Assembly (NCBI GenBank): GCA_030373045.1
Contig: JAUCPW010000003.1
Location: 1 to 64,000, forward strand
Source: Candidatus Fermentibacter sp.
GTDB taxonomy: Bacteria; Fermentibacterota; Fermentibacteria; Fermentibacterales; Fermentibacteraceae
DNA: 64,000 bases
Reading direction: 5' to 3'
Of this stretch, positions 25,712 to 35,215 are shown one piece after another. Numbering within the stretch: the stretch's first letter is position 1; each line of letters opens with the position of its first letter. The notes under the pieces were generated by a model. The model was not told the origin of the DNA, made no database searches, and saw only the letters and a program-made list of their open reading frames with translations. A program made the position numbers and the translations under genes.

Positions 25712-26625
25712 GACAGACCTCCGGTGACCAGCCCGAGCAGGGCCTGCCTGGTCGGGATCCCGTTGTGGGCCTGGCGGAAGTAGATGGCATTCTGCAGCCG
25801 GTCCACGTCCTCGGCTATCTCGTCCACCCTGGGGAGCGGGTGCATCACGAGCACCCTGCCGCCCAGCCCGCGGATCGTGTCGGCGGTCACCCTGAAGCTG
25901 TGGGCGACGCTCTCGTATTCCTGCGGATCGCCGAACCTCTCGCGCTGGATCCTCGTGACGTAGAGCACGTCGAGGTCGTCTCCGGCCTCCTCCGGCTGGC
26001 GGACCTCCCGGAAGGAGACGCCGGCCTGGGATAGCTCGCGCTTGATCATGTCAGGCATCTGGAGGGTATGCGGGGAGATGAAGGTCATCCGCGCGCCGAA
26101 CATCGCCATGGCGGTCGCCAGCGAGTGGACGGTCCTGCCGTACTTGAGGTCGCCGAGCATCCCGATGTGGAGCCCGTCCAGCCTCCCGAAGGATTCCTTC
26201 ATCGTGAACAGGTCGAGGAATGTCTGGGTCGGGTGCTGGTTGGCACCGTCGCCCGCGTTGATCACGGGGACCGAGGCGATGTCGGATGCGAGCCTGGCCG
26301 AACCCTCCACGGGATGCCTGATCACCATCGCGTCGCAGTACCCCGTGACGGTTGAGATGGTGTCGGCGAAGGACTCGCCCTTGCTCTGCGACGAGGATGC
26401 CGGGTTGGCGAAGCCTATCACCGTGCCGCCGCTGCGCTGTATCGCCGATTCGAACGAGAGCCTGGTCCTGGTGGAGGCCTCGAAGAACATCACCGCGATG
26501 GTCCTGCCCTGCAGGAAGCCCTTCTCCCGGCAGGCCTTGATCCTGCCCGACGTGTCCATGATCACTTCGAGATCGGCGGCCGTCATGTCGTGAAGCGAGA
26601 TGATGCTTCTCCCCGCGAACCCCAT
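25708..26625 (-). CDS. pyrB: Aspartate carbamoyltransferase catalytic chain
   Basis: 305 residues. The carbamoyl-phosphate loop STRTR is at 51-55, the mobile loop lysine at 82 (SSSQSKGES), HPTQT at 131-135 and the late HPLPR loop. It makes carbamoyl-aspartate in pyrimidine synthesis. GGAGG lies 5 nt before the ATG. No pyrimidine attenuator or PyrR site is obvious in the 38-nt gap to the upstream regulator gene. Confidence 0.97.
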   Translation of the reverse strand: MGFAGRSIISLHDMTAADLEVIMDTSGRIKACREKGFLQGRTIAVMFFEASTRTRLSFESAIQRSGGTVIGFANPASSSQSKGESFADTISTVTGYCDAMVIRHPVEGSARLASDIASVPVINAGDGANQHPTQTFLDLFTMKESFGRLDGLHIGMLGDLKYGRTVHSLATAMAMFGARMTFISPHTLQMPDMIKRELSQAGVSFREVRQPEEAGDDLDVLYVTRIQRERFGDPQEYESVAHSFRVTADTIRGLGGRVLVMHPLPRVDEIAEDVDRLQNAIYFRQAHNGIPTRQALLGLVTGGLS

Positions 26626-26663
26626 AGAACCTCCACTCCACGGACCACGCAGGGTCCTCAGGC

Positions 26664-27377
26664 TTATCTCCCGGAGGCCAGCAGAGCGGATTCCGCCGAC
26701 CTGACTGCATCGAGCATCTCCGTCGCGCCCGGCGCCTCCTCCAGGGCGTCGACCAGGCCCTGGTCCCTGATCATCCTGTTGAGCCTGGCCAGAACGTGCA
26801 GGTGCACGCTGGGCGAGGGCAGCAGCAGAAGGAAGAAGATCCCGGTCAGCCTTCCCCCGGGAGCCCCGAATGGTACGGGGGAGGCGGTCCTGGCGAGGAT
26901 GAGGAGGTCATCCTCCATGTAGACGCTGCGCATGTCCCTGGGATGGGGGAACGCGACCCCGTTCGGCAGGGCGGTCGAGACTATGTCCTCGCGCGATGAT
27001 ATCTGTTCGGCAAGCAGGTGCTCGTCGTACGTGAGCCCCGTTCCGACTGCCAGGTCGGCCAGGGACCTGATCAGGGACACCCTTGTCCTGGCGGGCACCA
27101 TGGGATGGATCCTTCCCTCCAGCATGCGGGAGACGAAGGGCTGGGTCGGATCGAGACCCGCGTTCGAGGCGTTCGAAAGGTCCACATTGCGGAGCCTCTC
27201 GACGGTGAGGCTGCCGAAGGTGCTCTCGAGCCAGTGCAGGAGTTCGTCGCGCACATATCTCTTCTGCCCCCCCACCATGGTGGCCTTCAGTGAACTCCTG
27301 TGGAGTATCCTGTCGGCCTCGGGCAGGGAGACCCCGAGACACCGTGCGACCTCGACCGCTGTCAGAAAGTTCTCCAT
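26664..27377 (-). CDS. HTH-PTS EIIA(Ntr)-like regulator
   Basis: 237 residues. An N-terminal excisionase/MerR-like helix-turn-helix (TAVEVARCLGVSLPEADRIL, then GGQKRYVRDELLHWL) is fused to a PTS IIA type-2 domain of the PtsN class; the phosphorylatable histidine is His145 in VAFPHPR. PtsN-like proteins sense the phosphorylation state of the nitrogen PTS and act through protein contacts; fusion to a DNA-binding domain suggests direct transcription control. No PTS EI or HPr lies in the window. It heads the pyrBI operon and is divergent from pepT, so it may regulate one or both (inference). Confidence 0.82.
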   Translation of the reverse strand: MENFLTAVEVARCLGVSLPEADRILHRSSLKATMVGGQKRYVRDELLHWLESTFGSLTVERLRNVDLSNASNAGLDPTQPFVSRMLEGRIHPMVPARTRVSLIRSLADLAVGTGLTYDEHLLAEQISSREDIVSTALPNGVAFPHPRDMRSVYMEDDLLILARTASPVPFGAPGGRLTGIFFLLLLPSPSVHLHVLARLNRMIRDQGLVDALEEAPGATEMLDAVRSAESALLASGR

Positions 27378-27408
27378 CGGCGATGGCTCCGGAGGGGTGA
27401 CATGTGAC

Positions 27409-27418
27409 CACTCGAGTG
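27409..27418. promoter_or_regulatory. Palindrome in the regulator/pepT divergent region
   Basis: CACTCGAGTG is a perfect 10-bp palindrome 31 bases upstream of the regulator start and about 42 bases upstream of pepT. A TATACT box lies just downstream on the pepT side. Placement suits an operator for the HTH-PTS regulator, but a 10-bp palindrome is weak evidence. Confidence 0.3.
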
Positions 27419-27460
27419 ATCTATATACTAGAAAAGGACGATCCGCAAAAGGAGAACGGC

Positions 27461-28678
27461 ATGTCTTCACTCCTCGACAGCTTCCTCAGGTATGTCCGCG
27501 TCGACACGGCGTCTGACGAGGATTCCCCCGCGGCCCCCTCGACTCCGTCCCAGCTCGACCTTCTGCGGATGCTCGAATCCGAACTCCGGGAGATCGGCAT
27601 GCTCGACGTGGAACTCAGCGGGCAGGGGGTGCTCTACTCCAGGATGCCAGGAGCGGGCGGAGGGCCAGTCATTGGTCTCATCGCCCACGTGGACACGTCG
27701 CCGGAGGAACCCGGATCGGGCGTGAATCCGGTGCTCCATCGAGGCTGGGACGGTTCCCCGATCGCCCTGGGCAGCGGCGTCACGGTCGACCCGGCCAGGT
27801 CGGTGGACATGATGCGCTACAGGGGGACGACGATCGTCACCTCCGACGGCTCCACCCTGCTGGGGGCCGACGACAAGGCCGGTGTGGCGATCATCATGGA
27901 CGTGCTCCGGACGATGCTGGCCGATCCTTCCATCCCCAGGCCCCGCATCGTGGCCGCCTTCACCCCCGACGAGGAGGTGGGCCGCGGAGTAGAGAACTTC
28001 GACGTGGGAAGGTTCGGGGCTGATTTCGCCTACACCGTCGACGGCGGCGTGATCGGAGAGATAGAGACCGCCACCTTCAACGCCTGGAGCGCGGAATGGC
28101 GCATCAGGGGCCGCCAGGTCCATCCCGGCAGCGCGTACGGGCTGATGGTGAACGCCGCCAGGATCGCCTCCGAGATCATATGTGCCCTGAAGACCGAGGA
28201 GATGCCGGAGAACAGCAGGGGCATGGAGGGTTACGACTACCCGCTCCACATCTCCGGGACCTCCTCCGATGCCCGCGTGAAGATGATCCTGAGGGACTTC
28301 ACCTCTGCCGGCATCGATGCCAGACGCACCAGGATGCAGGGCCTGAGGGACTACATGGCCCTCAAGCACCCTGGCTCCGAGATAGTGCTCACCCTGAAGG
28401 AGCAGTACCGGAACCCGTCCGAGATCCTGGGGAAGGACAGGCGGCCCGTGGAGTACGCTCTCGAGGGGGCCTCGAGGGCAGGTGTGGAGTGCAGGGAGGG
28501 AGCGATAAGGGGCGGCACCGACGGTTCCAGACTCTCCTTCATGGGCCTTCCCTGCGTGAACCTCCCTACCGGAGGCGAACTCTTCCACTCCAGGGAGGAG
28601 TGGATTTCCGAGAGGGGTATGGAACTCGCCCGCGACATGACGATACAGACTCTCGGGGTGTGGGCGGAGCGCGGCTAG
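27461..28678 (+). CDS. pepT: Tripeptide aminopeptidase (peptidase T)
   Basis: 405 residues, M20B metallopeptidase. Zinc ligands and catalytic residues are visible: His76 and Asp78 (AHVDTS), Asp137 (GADDKAG), Glu171-Glu172, Asp194 (TVDGG) and the C-terminal GELFHSREE histidine. It removes the N-terminal residue of tripeptides in the cytosol. AAAAGGAGAA precedes ATG 27461. Confidence 0.95.
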   Translation: MSSLLDSFLRYVRVDTASDEDSPAAPSTPSQLDLLRMLESELREIGMLDVELSGQGVLYSRMPGAGGGPVIGLIAHVDTSPEEPGSGVNPVLHRGWDGSPIALGSGVTVDPARSVDMMRYRGTTIVTSDGSTLLGADDKAGVAIIMDVLRTMLADPSIPRPRIVAAFTPDEEVGRGVENFDVGRFGADFAYTVDGGVIGEIETATFNAWSAEWRIRGRQVHPGSAYGLMVNAARIASEIICALKTEEMPENSRGMEGYDYPLHISGTSSDARVKMILRDFTSAGIDARRTRMQGLRDYMALKHPGSEIVLTLKEQYRNPSEILGKDRRPVEYALEGASRAGVECREGAIRGGTDGSRLSFMGLPCVNLPTGGELFHSREEWISERGMELARDMTIQTLGVWAERG

Positions 28679-28742
28679 AGCTTGCAGCCCCGTGCTCCGA
28701 GGCCTATAGTCCATCAGGGAATCATCCCGACGGGCGGTGGCC

Positions 28743-29249
28743 ATGAGATCGATGTCCGGCATCGTCACAAGCCTGATGATCGCAGCTCTGCCTGCATCGG
28801 CGGCCGACACCGACCCCGGCCCCGTTGTCGAAGCCTTCTTCTCGGCCCTCAGGACGGGCGATTCCACGGCGGTGGACTCGCTCGTATCCGATGAGGCGCT
28901 CTCCATGGTCGAGACCATGCTCGACGCCCTGAAGCAGACCGCCGAATTCGACCCCGACGGGGTTGCCGCCAGGCTGGCCTCGGCCGGCTACGCCGCCGGT
29001 GTCGGCGAACTCGAGGACTGGGACTCCCGGGAATACCTGAAGCGGACCGTGGCGCTCCCGGTCATGGCCGCGCGATATCTCCAGTACGAGATGACTGTCG
29101 GCGAGCCGTCCTACGACGGCGACAGGGCGGTGGTCCCGCTGGTCTTCGCGACATCAGGAGGCTTCACCCTCGAATCGGAGGCGATACTCGACCTCCACGA
29201 CGGGGCCTGGATGGTCACGGGATTCCTCGGTCTGAACAGCTTCCCCTGA
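28743..29249 (+). CDS. Secreted hypothetical protein, NTF2/DUF4878-like fold
   Basis: 168 residues. A signal peptide ends at PASAAD. The mature part begins with PGPVVEAFFSALRTGDSTAVDSLVS, the typical opening of NTF2-like lumazine/DUF4878-type alpha+beta proteins, and ends with the beta strands characteristic of that fold. No catalytic residues are evident. GTG at 28737 is an alternative start two codons earlier. It is a single gene converging on the radical SAM gene with a 1-nt gap between stops. Confidence 0.65.
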   Translation: MRSMSGIVTSLMIAALPASAADTDPGPVVEAFFSALRTGDSTAVDSLVSDEALSMVETMLDALKQTAEFDPDGVAARLASAGYAAGVGELEDWDSREYLKRTVALPVMAARYLQYEMTVGEPSYDGDRAVVPLVFATSGGFTLESEAILDLHDGAWMVTGFLGLNSFP

Positions 29250-29250
29250 G

Positions 29251-30273
29251 TCACACCTTGCTTATCTCACCGCGCACCGCTCCCTCGATCTCAGGGCACG
29301 ATGCGCACACCCCCCCGAAGACCCCCCCGGCCAGGCGCGCCCTCAGCCTCTCCCAGGCGGCGCCCCTCCACACATCCCCGAAGCTGGACACGGACAGGTC
29401 GCCGACGGGATCGCCCAGATTCCAGTAGGGGCAGGGGAATACCTTTCCGTCCGGGGCGATGAAGACCCATGACCTGGAGTAGCGGCAGTCCGGGCCGGGC
29501 GATGCGGAGCCGGCCCGGTGGAGGCCCACCCCCAGCACGGCCGCTGCGCGCCCGGCACGATCCATCGTGTCGGCCAGGAGAGGATCCGAAGGATCGACCG
29601 CCTCGCCTGCCATTCCGAGCCCTTCGTAAGGGACGAGCAGATTCACGTTCACGGTCTCGGCTCCGCAGTCAGCCGCGAGTGCCACTATGCCGGGCAGTTC
29701 CGCCAGATTCCTCTGCTGCAGCGTGGTGCTGAAGGCGACGTGCGGGATGCTCCCGCCGCGGGCCTTCCTGCCCTGCGCGAGGGCCTGGAGGTTCCGTTTC
29801 ACGACACCCAGGTCGCACCCGCCCCTGATGGCCGCGTGGGTCTCCTCCGTCGCCCCGTCGACGGACACCGTGAGTGTCGTGGGAGGGTGCCGGAGCACTG
29901 CGTCGAGCCTTTCCCCCGTGAGCAGGATGCCGTTCGTCACCATCTCCCGGCAGGGCACGTCGGCCCTGTAGAGGGATTCCAGGTGGGATGGGAAGGACGG
30001 GTTGCAGAGCGGTTCGGCCCCGCACGAGAGGGAGACGGACGACGCCCTGGGGAAGACTTCGGAGGCTATGCGGCCGAAAAGGGAATCCTCCATGTCCATC
30101 CAGACTCGGTCGGGATCCAGGTCGGACAGCCTCATGGGGCACATGGAACAGCGCAGGTTGCACCGGTTCGTGGTGTCCATCCTGACGGTCAGGGGCCTCG
30201 GGAGGGCGGGGACGATCCACGGGAAGCGCGTCGACCTGCGGACCACGCGCCTGACGATCCTGCGCAGGAGCAT
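29251..30273 (-). CDS. Radical SAM/SPASM-type protein
   Basis: 340 residues. The SAM cluster CNLRCSMC is at Cys38, Cys42 and Cys45. The C-terminal part has a SPASM-like pattern: CRYSRSWVFIAPDGKVFPCPYW, then GVCASCPE. Such proteins modify peptides (sactionine or quinone-cofactor type) or act as anaerobic sulfatase-maturase relatives. No small substrate peptide gene is evident next to it. It is divergent from the OsmC gene. Confidence 0.85.
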   Translation of the reverse strand: MLLRRIVRRVVRRSTRFPWIVPALPRPLTVRMDTTNRCNLRCSMCPMRLSDLDPDRVWMDMEDSLFGRIASEVFPRASSVSLSCGAEPLCNPSFPSHLESLYRADVPCREMVTNGILLTGERLDAVLRHPPTTLTVSVDGATEETHAAIRGGCDLGVVKRNLQALAQGRKARGGSIPHVAFSTTLQQRNLAELPGIVALAADCGAETVNVNLLVPYEGLGMAGEAVDPSDPLLADTMDRAGRAAAVLGVGLHRAGSASPGPDCRYSRSWVFIAPDGKVFPCPYWNLGDPVGDLSVSSFGDVWRGAAWERLRARLAGGVFGGVCASCPEIEGAVRGEISKV

Positions 30274-30345
30274 TGACCGCGGACCTCCGTGTTATGAGTA
30301 TCGACGAGTATTCCAGAACGCGAGTCTTCACGCAATGGGGGCCGG

Positions 30346-30789
30346 ATGGCTGGATCGACTGGCAGGTGGCTGGGTGGCATGGCCTTCGAGATCGAGCAGG
30401 ACGGGCATGCCTTCATACTCGACGCCCCCGGCGACTCAGGAGGTGCCGATGCGGGTCCGAGGCCCAAGGCGCTGCTGCTCTCCGGGCTCATAGGCTGCAC
30501 GGGCATGGACGTGGTCTCCATCCTTGCCAGGATGAGGGTGGAGGGCTTCACCTTCCGGCTCGAGGCATCCGCTCCTCTCACCGACGGATATCCGTCCGTC
30601 TTCGGGAGGATCTCCCTCAGATACGTATTCGGGGGGCACGGGCTGCCGGTGGAGAAGATCCGCAGGGCCGTCGAGCTCTCCCAGGAGAAGTACTGCGGCG
30701 TGTCGGCCATGCTCAGGGCTGCCGCCCCGCTCGACTGGCGGATCGACTTCGAGGATGCCGAAGGCTCTTCTCCCGGCGCGGCGGAGTGA
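30346..30789 (+). CDS. OsmC-family protein
   Basis: 147 residues. GRWLGGMAFEIEQDGHAFILDA followed by PKALLLSGLIGCTGMDVVSILARM is the OsmC/YhfA signature, with Cys51-type CTGMD as the peroxidatic cysteine region; the second active cysteine is in KYCGVSAML. OsmC dimers reduce organic hydroperoxides; YhfA-like members are less well understood. It heads an operon with a glutamine amidotransferase, PepD and DUF4954. Confidence 0.88.
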   Translation: MAGSTGRWLGGMAFEIEQDGHAFILDAPGDSGGADAGPRPKALLLSGLIGCTGMDVVSILARMRVEGFTFRLEASAPLTDGYPSVFGRISLRYVFGGHGLPVEKIRRAVELSQEKYCGVSAMLRAAAPLDWRIDFEDAEGSSPGAAE

Positions 30790-30793
30790 CGGG

Positions 30794-31483
30794 GTGACCA
30801 GGACTCTCGTGATCGACTACTCCACCGACCGCACGGCCGGGGCCGACATCTCCCGGTGGATCCCGCCCGATGCGCTGGCCGGGGTCTTCACTCCCGGCTC
30901 ACAGGACTTTCCCGATCCCCTGGACTTCACCCACGTCGTCCATTCCGGATCGGCGCTCTCGATCTGCGACGACGCCCCCTTCCAGGAGGAGGCCGAAACC
31001 TTCATCAGGAGGGCGGTCGACGGGGGAGTCCGCCAGATGGGGATCTGCTACGGCCACCAGCTCCTCGCGAGGGCCGTCTCGGGGCGTTCCGCGGTCCGCA
31101 GGAATCCGTCGGGCGGCGAGACCGGCTGGCTCGAAGTCCTATGGAGCCCCTTCGGCTCCGGGCTCTTCGGGATACCCCGTTCCACGAAGCTGTTCCAGTT
31201 CCACTACGACGAGGTCGTAAGGCTGCCCGAAGGGGCGGCCATCCTTGCATGGAGCCCGGTTTCGTTCACAGAGTCCTTCGTGAGCTTCGATCTGGGGCTC
31301 TTCGGGGTGCAGTTCCACCCCGAGTTCGGGAGGGAGTCCGGGAACGCCCTCTTCCTCCGTGAACGCTCGAAGATCGAGTCGAAGGGTCTCGATGCCGATC
31401 TGATAGTCAGGGGCGGACCCGAGCCCGACACGGACGGCGGTTTCTTCAGGGCCTTCATCGGCCCTCTCTGGAACGGGAGGTGA
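30794..31483 (+). CDS. Class I glutamine amidotransferase-like protein
   Basis: 229 residues. The nucleophile elbow GICYGHQLLARA and the late FHPEF give the Cys-His-Glu triad of class I GATases. Stand-alone members act on small amines (gamma-glutamyl hydrolysis or amidation); the acceptor is unknown. A GTG start 4 nt after the OsmC stop was chosen. The downstream pepD starts in its stop codon (GTGA). Confidence 0.85.
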   Translation: MTRTLVIDYSTDRTAGADISRWIPPDALAGVFTPGSQDFPDPLDFTHVVHSGSALSICDDAPFQEEAETFIRRAVDGGVRQMGICYGHQLLARAVSGRSAVRRNPSGGETGWLEVLWSPFGSGLFGIPRSTKLFQFHYDEVVRLPEGAAILAWSPVSFTESFVSFDLGLFGVQFHPEFGRESGNALFLRERSKIESKGLDADLIVRGGPEPDTDGGFFRAFIGPLWNGR

Positions 31484-32961
31484 CGAAGGCGGTGGAAGAA
31501 GGACGGATCAGCATCCTGTCCGGCCTCGAGCCCGCGATCGTATGGCGGATGTTCGACGCCGTCAGGAGCATTCCCCGGCCTTCCGGCTCGGAACAGGAGA
31601 TGACCCGCTTCCTGTGCGGGTTCGCATCCGAACGGGGGTTGGCCCATCTCACCGACGCTGTGGGGAACGTGCTCGTGAAGCTGCCGGGCAGGGGACCGGC
31701 CTCGTCCGGCAGGCCCGTGTGCATCCAGGCTCATACCGACATGGTCGCGGAGAAGCTCGATTCGAGCTCGCACGACTTCCTCCGCGATCCGATCGATGTG
31801 GAGGTCGACGGCGACTGGGTGGTGTCGCGCGGGACCACGCTCGGAGCCGACAACGGGATGGGCGTGGCGATCATGCTGGCCCTCCTCGATGGCGGGTGTG
31901 AAAACCATCCCCCCCTCGAGTGTCTCTTCACGATCGACGAGGAGAGGGGGCTCACGGGAGCCTCTCATCTCGATCCTGGCTGGCTCGAGGCCAGGCGGAT
32001 GATCAACCTCGACTCAGAGGAGGAGGGGCACTTCTGCATCGGCTGCGCCGGCGGCGTCGACGTCGGCATCGAGGGGCGGTTCACGCCGGTCCCCGCAGCC
32101 CGGGGGTTCGTCCCGCTGTCCGTCAGGGTGGAGGGTCTCCTGGGCGGCCATTCTGGGATGGAGATCCACAGCGGCAGGGCCAACGCAATCAGGGTACTCG
32201 GCAGGGTGCTGCGCGTGCTCATCGACGGCCACGGCTGCGCCGTGGCTGCCATGGCGGGGGGATCCAAGCGGAACGCCATCCCCAGAACCGCATCGGCGCT
32301 GGTGGTGGCCCCTCGCGACGGCCTCGGAGGGATCCGTGAGGCCGTAGCGGCGATCCAGGTCCGGCAGAGGGAGGAGTTCTCCCCCGTCGACGGCGATATC
32401 ACCATCAGTGTCACTGTCATGGGCGATGCCCTCCCGGACTCCGTGATGCCTCCGGAATTCGCATCCCGGGCCGTGGACCTGCTTCTCTCGCTGCACCACG
32501 GCGTCGAGAGGATGAGCTGCCTGTCCCGGGGGCTCGTGGAGACCTCGTGCAACCTGGCGATCCTGGAGTCCGGGGCTGATTCGGTCTCCCTCGTGCTCAC
32601 CGCGCGAAGCCTGGTCGAGACCGCCAAGTACGCACTGGTCGACCGCCTCGATGCTTCCGCGCGACTCGCCGGGTTCTCGCATTCGAGAGGCAACGGCTAT
32701 CCCGGCTGGAAGCCCGATGCATCCTCCGAACTCCTTGCGGCCGCGACTGCACACTACAGGGGGCTTACAGGCGGAGAGCCGCTCGTGGAGGCCGTGCATG
32801 CGGGCCTGGAGTGCGGGATCATCGGCGACAGGGTCGGAGGCATGGACATGATCTCCATGGGTCCGGACATCAGGGGCGTCCACGCTCCGGGCGAGAGGGT
32901 CTGCATATCCTCGACCGGGCGCTTCTGGGAATTCCTCCGTGGACTTCTCGCCAGGCTCTGA
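31480..32961 (+). CDS. pepD: Aminoacyl-histidine dipeptidase (PepD/carnosinase-type, M20C)
   Basis: 493 residues, usual length. Di-zinc site residues His85 and Asp87 (AHTDMV), Asp124 (GADNGMG), Glu154-Glu155 (IDEERGLTGA) and Asp178 (INLDSEE) are all present, with the lid domain inserted in the middle. It hydrolyses Xaa-His and other dipeptides. The following gene begins inside its 3' end. Confidence 0.95.
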   Translation: MTKAVEEGRISILSGLEPAIVWRMFDAVRSIPRPSGSEQEMTRFLCGFASERGLAHLTDAVGNVLVKLPGRGPASSGRPVCIQAHTDMVAEKLDSSSHDFLRDPIDVEVDGDWVVSRGTTLGADNGMGVAIMLALLDGGCENHPPLECLFTIDEERGLTGASHLDPGWLEARRMINLDSEEEGHFCIGCAGGVDVGIEGRFTPVPAARGFVPLSVRVEGLLGGHSGMEIHSGRANAIRVLGRVLRVLIDGHGCAVAAMAGGSKRNAIPRTASALVVAPRDGLGGIREAVAAIQVRQREEFSPVDGDITISVTVMGDALPDSVMPPEFASRAVDLLLSLHHGVERMSCLSRGLVETSCNLAILESGADSVSLVLTARSLVETAKYALVDRLDASARLAGFSHSRGNGYPGWKPDASSELLAAATAHYRGLTGGEPLVEAVHAGLECGIIGDRVGGMDMISMGPDIRGVHAPGERVCISSTGRFWEFLRGLLARL

Positions 32962-34819
32962 TATTCGCGAGGCCGCTGCTCCGACGCCTTCCCGCGGCGT
33001 GAGGAGGTCCGGCAGGGCGGTTCTCAGGACCGAGATAGCCGCCGCACTCGATCTCTCCCTGCGTTCCGTCGCGGCGCCGAAGGTGCCGCCGGGCACGCGG
33101 CCCCTCTCGGCCGACGAGGTCCTGGCGCTCCGCGATGCGGGCTGCACTGCCTTCGACTGGAGCAGGGTATCTACCGGCCGTTTCTCCGACCTCGGCGGTG
33201 TGACGTCATGCCGGTTCTCTGGCGAGGTCGTCCTCGCACTCGCCCCCGGCTCGATCCTTTCCTCGTCGGGCATCTCCGACTGCATCCTCGAAGGAATGAT
33301 AGTCCTGGAGAGGACAGGGCTCCTGGCGGGCTACCACGTGCTCGATGGAGCGGTGATCGAGGACTGCGGCAGGGTGGCCTTCGAAAGCTCCCTCGGCCTC
33401 GCGAGGGGACCTCTCCTGAAACTCGGGGTCGAAACCGGCGAGCGTGACCTCCGGGCCCTTCCGGCCATCGGGGTGCCTCTCGCATCCAGGCTCACCTCGG
33501 GAGATGTCACGGTGAGGGACCACGACCATTACGAGGCCTCCCGCGAGAGTTTCGCCTCCTTCGTCGAAGCGCAGCCCAGGGGCGTGATCGGCCGCGGGGC
33601 GCACATCAGGGGCGCCCGGCTGGTCGAGAACTGCCTCGTCGGTGAGGGATGCCGCTTCGACTGTCCCGGATCGCTGAGGGATTCCATCTTCCTGGGCGGG
33701 GACGGAGAGGGATGCCGGGTATCGGACGGCTCGATCGTCCGGTCCTCGGTCGTCCAGTGGTCGGCTTCCGTCGACTGTCTGGCCATGGTGGAGGACTCGG
33801 TGGTATGCGAGCGCGCCCTGGTCGAGAAGGGTGCGAGGCTGACATCCTCGATGCTCGGGCCGTGCTCCTCGCACGGATCGGGCGAGGTGACGGCAAGCCT
33901 GGTGGGCCCGCTCTGCGCCATGCACCACCAGTCGCTCCTGATCGCCGCGCGCTGGCCCGACGGCGGGGGCAACCTCGGATACGGCGCAAACGTCGGCAGC
34001 AACCACACTTCGCGGCTGCCCGACCAGGAGATCTCCATCGGGGGTGGGGTGTTCTTCGGCCTCGGCTCGTCGGTGAAGTTCCCGGCCTTCGTGGCGACGG
34101 GGACGATCATCGCCACGGGCGTGACGCTTCCTCCGGGCAGGATCGCATATCCGTTCTCCCTTGTCACGCAGGGCGAGCCCCCGGCTCCCGCCGGAGCACC
34201 CGCCCTTCTCCCGGGATGGGTGCTCTACGACAACCTGTTCTCCTTGCTGCGGAACGAATCCAAGCACCGGAGCCGCTTCGATGCCCGCCGGAGCCATCCT
34301 CCGGCCTGCCTGACCAGTTCGGAGACCGCACTGCAGGCTCATCGGGCCCGCGCGGCACTCTCTGCCGTGCCGAAGGAGGCCGACTTCTACACTTCGGCCG
34401 ACCTGCCCGGCGCGGGTGCCTGCGCCGTCTCGGACAAGGCGAGGCTGAAGGGCATAGAAGGCTACACCCTGTATCTCCGTTGGCTGGGATTCTCGAACCT
34501 GCTGCCGCGCCTGGAGAGGGGCAAGCGCATCCCCACGGCCGACGAGTTCGAGATGAACGGCCACCTGTGCGCCCTGCCCGAGCTGGAGTTCCCGGGAGAA
34601 TCGGAGCGTTCTCTGATGGAGAGGTATCTCGAACTGATCGGAGACATGAAGCAGAGCGTCTCGGGGAGCAGGATGAGGGACTACAGGAGGGGAGCCTCGG
34701 TCATACCGGACTATGCCGACAGGCACGCCCAGCCTTCGGAAGACGAGGTCCTTGCAGGCATCCTCGCCGAACTCGATTCGGAGGCCCTCAGGATCGCCAG
34801 GTGGCTCAGGAGGCCCTGA
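32939..34819 (+). CDS. DUF4954-family left-handed beta-helix protein
   Basis: 626 residues. The middle (about 90-400) is a series of short strands with turns at regular spacing (GARLVENCLVGEGCRFDCPGSLRDSIF), as in hexapeptide-type left-handed parallel beta helices. The motif NLGYGANVGSNHTSR and the C-terminal helical region match DUF4954, known mainly from FCB bacteria and spirochaetes and likened to sugar-nucleotide transferases. Function is uncharacterised. GTG 32939 overlaps pepD by 23 nt; GTG 33000 is a possible alternative because the first residues are not conserved-looking. Confidence 0.82.
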   Translation: MDFSPGSDIREAAAPTPSRGVRRSGRAVLRTEIAAALDLSLRSVAAPKVPPGTRPLSADEVLALRDAGCTAFDWSRVSTGRFSDLGGVTSCRFSGEVVLALAPGSILSSSGISDCILEGMIVLERTGLLAGYHVLDGAVIEDCGRVAFESSLGLARGPLLKLGVETGERDLRALPAIGVPLASRLTSGDVTVRDHDHYEASRESFASFVEAQPRGVIGRGAHIRGARLVENCLVGEGCRFDCPGSLRDSIFLGGDGEGCRVSDGSIVRSSVVQWSASVDCLAMVEDSVVCERALVEKGARLTSSMLGPCSSHGSGEVTASLVGPLCAMHHQSLLIAARWPDGGGNLGYGANVGSNHTSRLPDQEISIGGGVFFGLGSSVKFPAFVATGTIIATGVTLPPGRIAYPFSLVTQGEPPAPAGAPALLPGWVLYDNLFSLLRNESKHRSRFDARRSHPPACLTSSETALQAHRARAALSAVPKEADFYTSADLPGAGACAVSDKARLKGIEGYTLYLRWLGFSNLLPRLERGKRIPTADEFEMNGHLCALPELEFPGESERSLMERYLELIGDMKQSVSGSRMRDYRRGASVIPDYADRHAQPSEDEVLAGILAELDSEALRIARWLRRP

Positions 34820-34906
34820 GCCGTTCCACCGGGTGCGGGTCCGCCGCGACGCCGGCAATTCCGATCCCCGGCGCTTCGACTGGATGGACCGTCCGGAAGC
34901 TCGCGG

Positions 34907-35215
34907 CTACTCCCTCACGTGCGAGAGCCCCATCGTCATCAGCGCCTCCACGTGATCGTCGGCCAGCGAGTAGTAGACATGCCTGCCGTCACGTCTGCGG
35001 CACACGAGCCCTCCGGCCCTCAGGAGCCTCAACTGGTGCGACACCGCAGACACGCTCGACTCGACCTCGCCTGACAGTTCGCACACGCACTTCTCGCCAT
35101 GAAGCAGGGTCGCGAGCAGGCGCAGCCGGGTCGGGTCGGCCGCCAGTGCGAACAGGTCGGCTAGAAGCCTGACCTCGTCGGGTGCCGGCATGTCTTCAGT
35201 CCGCCGTGGCTTCAT
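34907..35215 (-). CDS. ArsR/SmtB-family metal-responsive repressor
   Basis: 102 residues with a winged helix (SVSAVSHQLRLLRAGGLVCRRRDGRHVYYSL). The alpha-3 CxC (KCVCEL) matches the As(III)/soft-metal site of ArsR (ELCVCDL). It overlaps the end of the permease gene by 20 nt if it starts at 35215; a second start at 35191 is possible. It probably represses its own operon at the operator at 36468 and lets go on binding metal. Confidence 0.88.
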   Translation of the reverse strand: MKPRRTEDMPAPDEVRLLADLFALAADPTRLRLLATLLHGEKCVCELSGEVESSVSAVSHQLRLLRAGGLVCRRRDGRHVYYSLADDHVEALMTMGLSHVRE

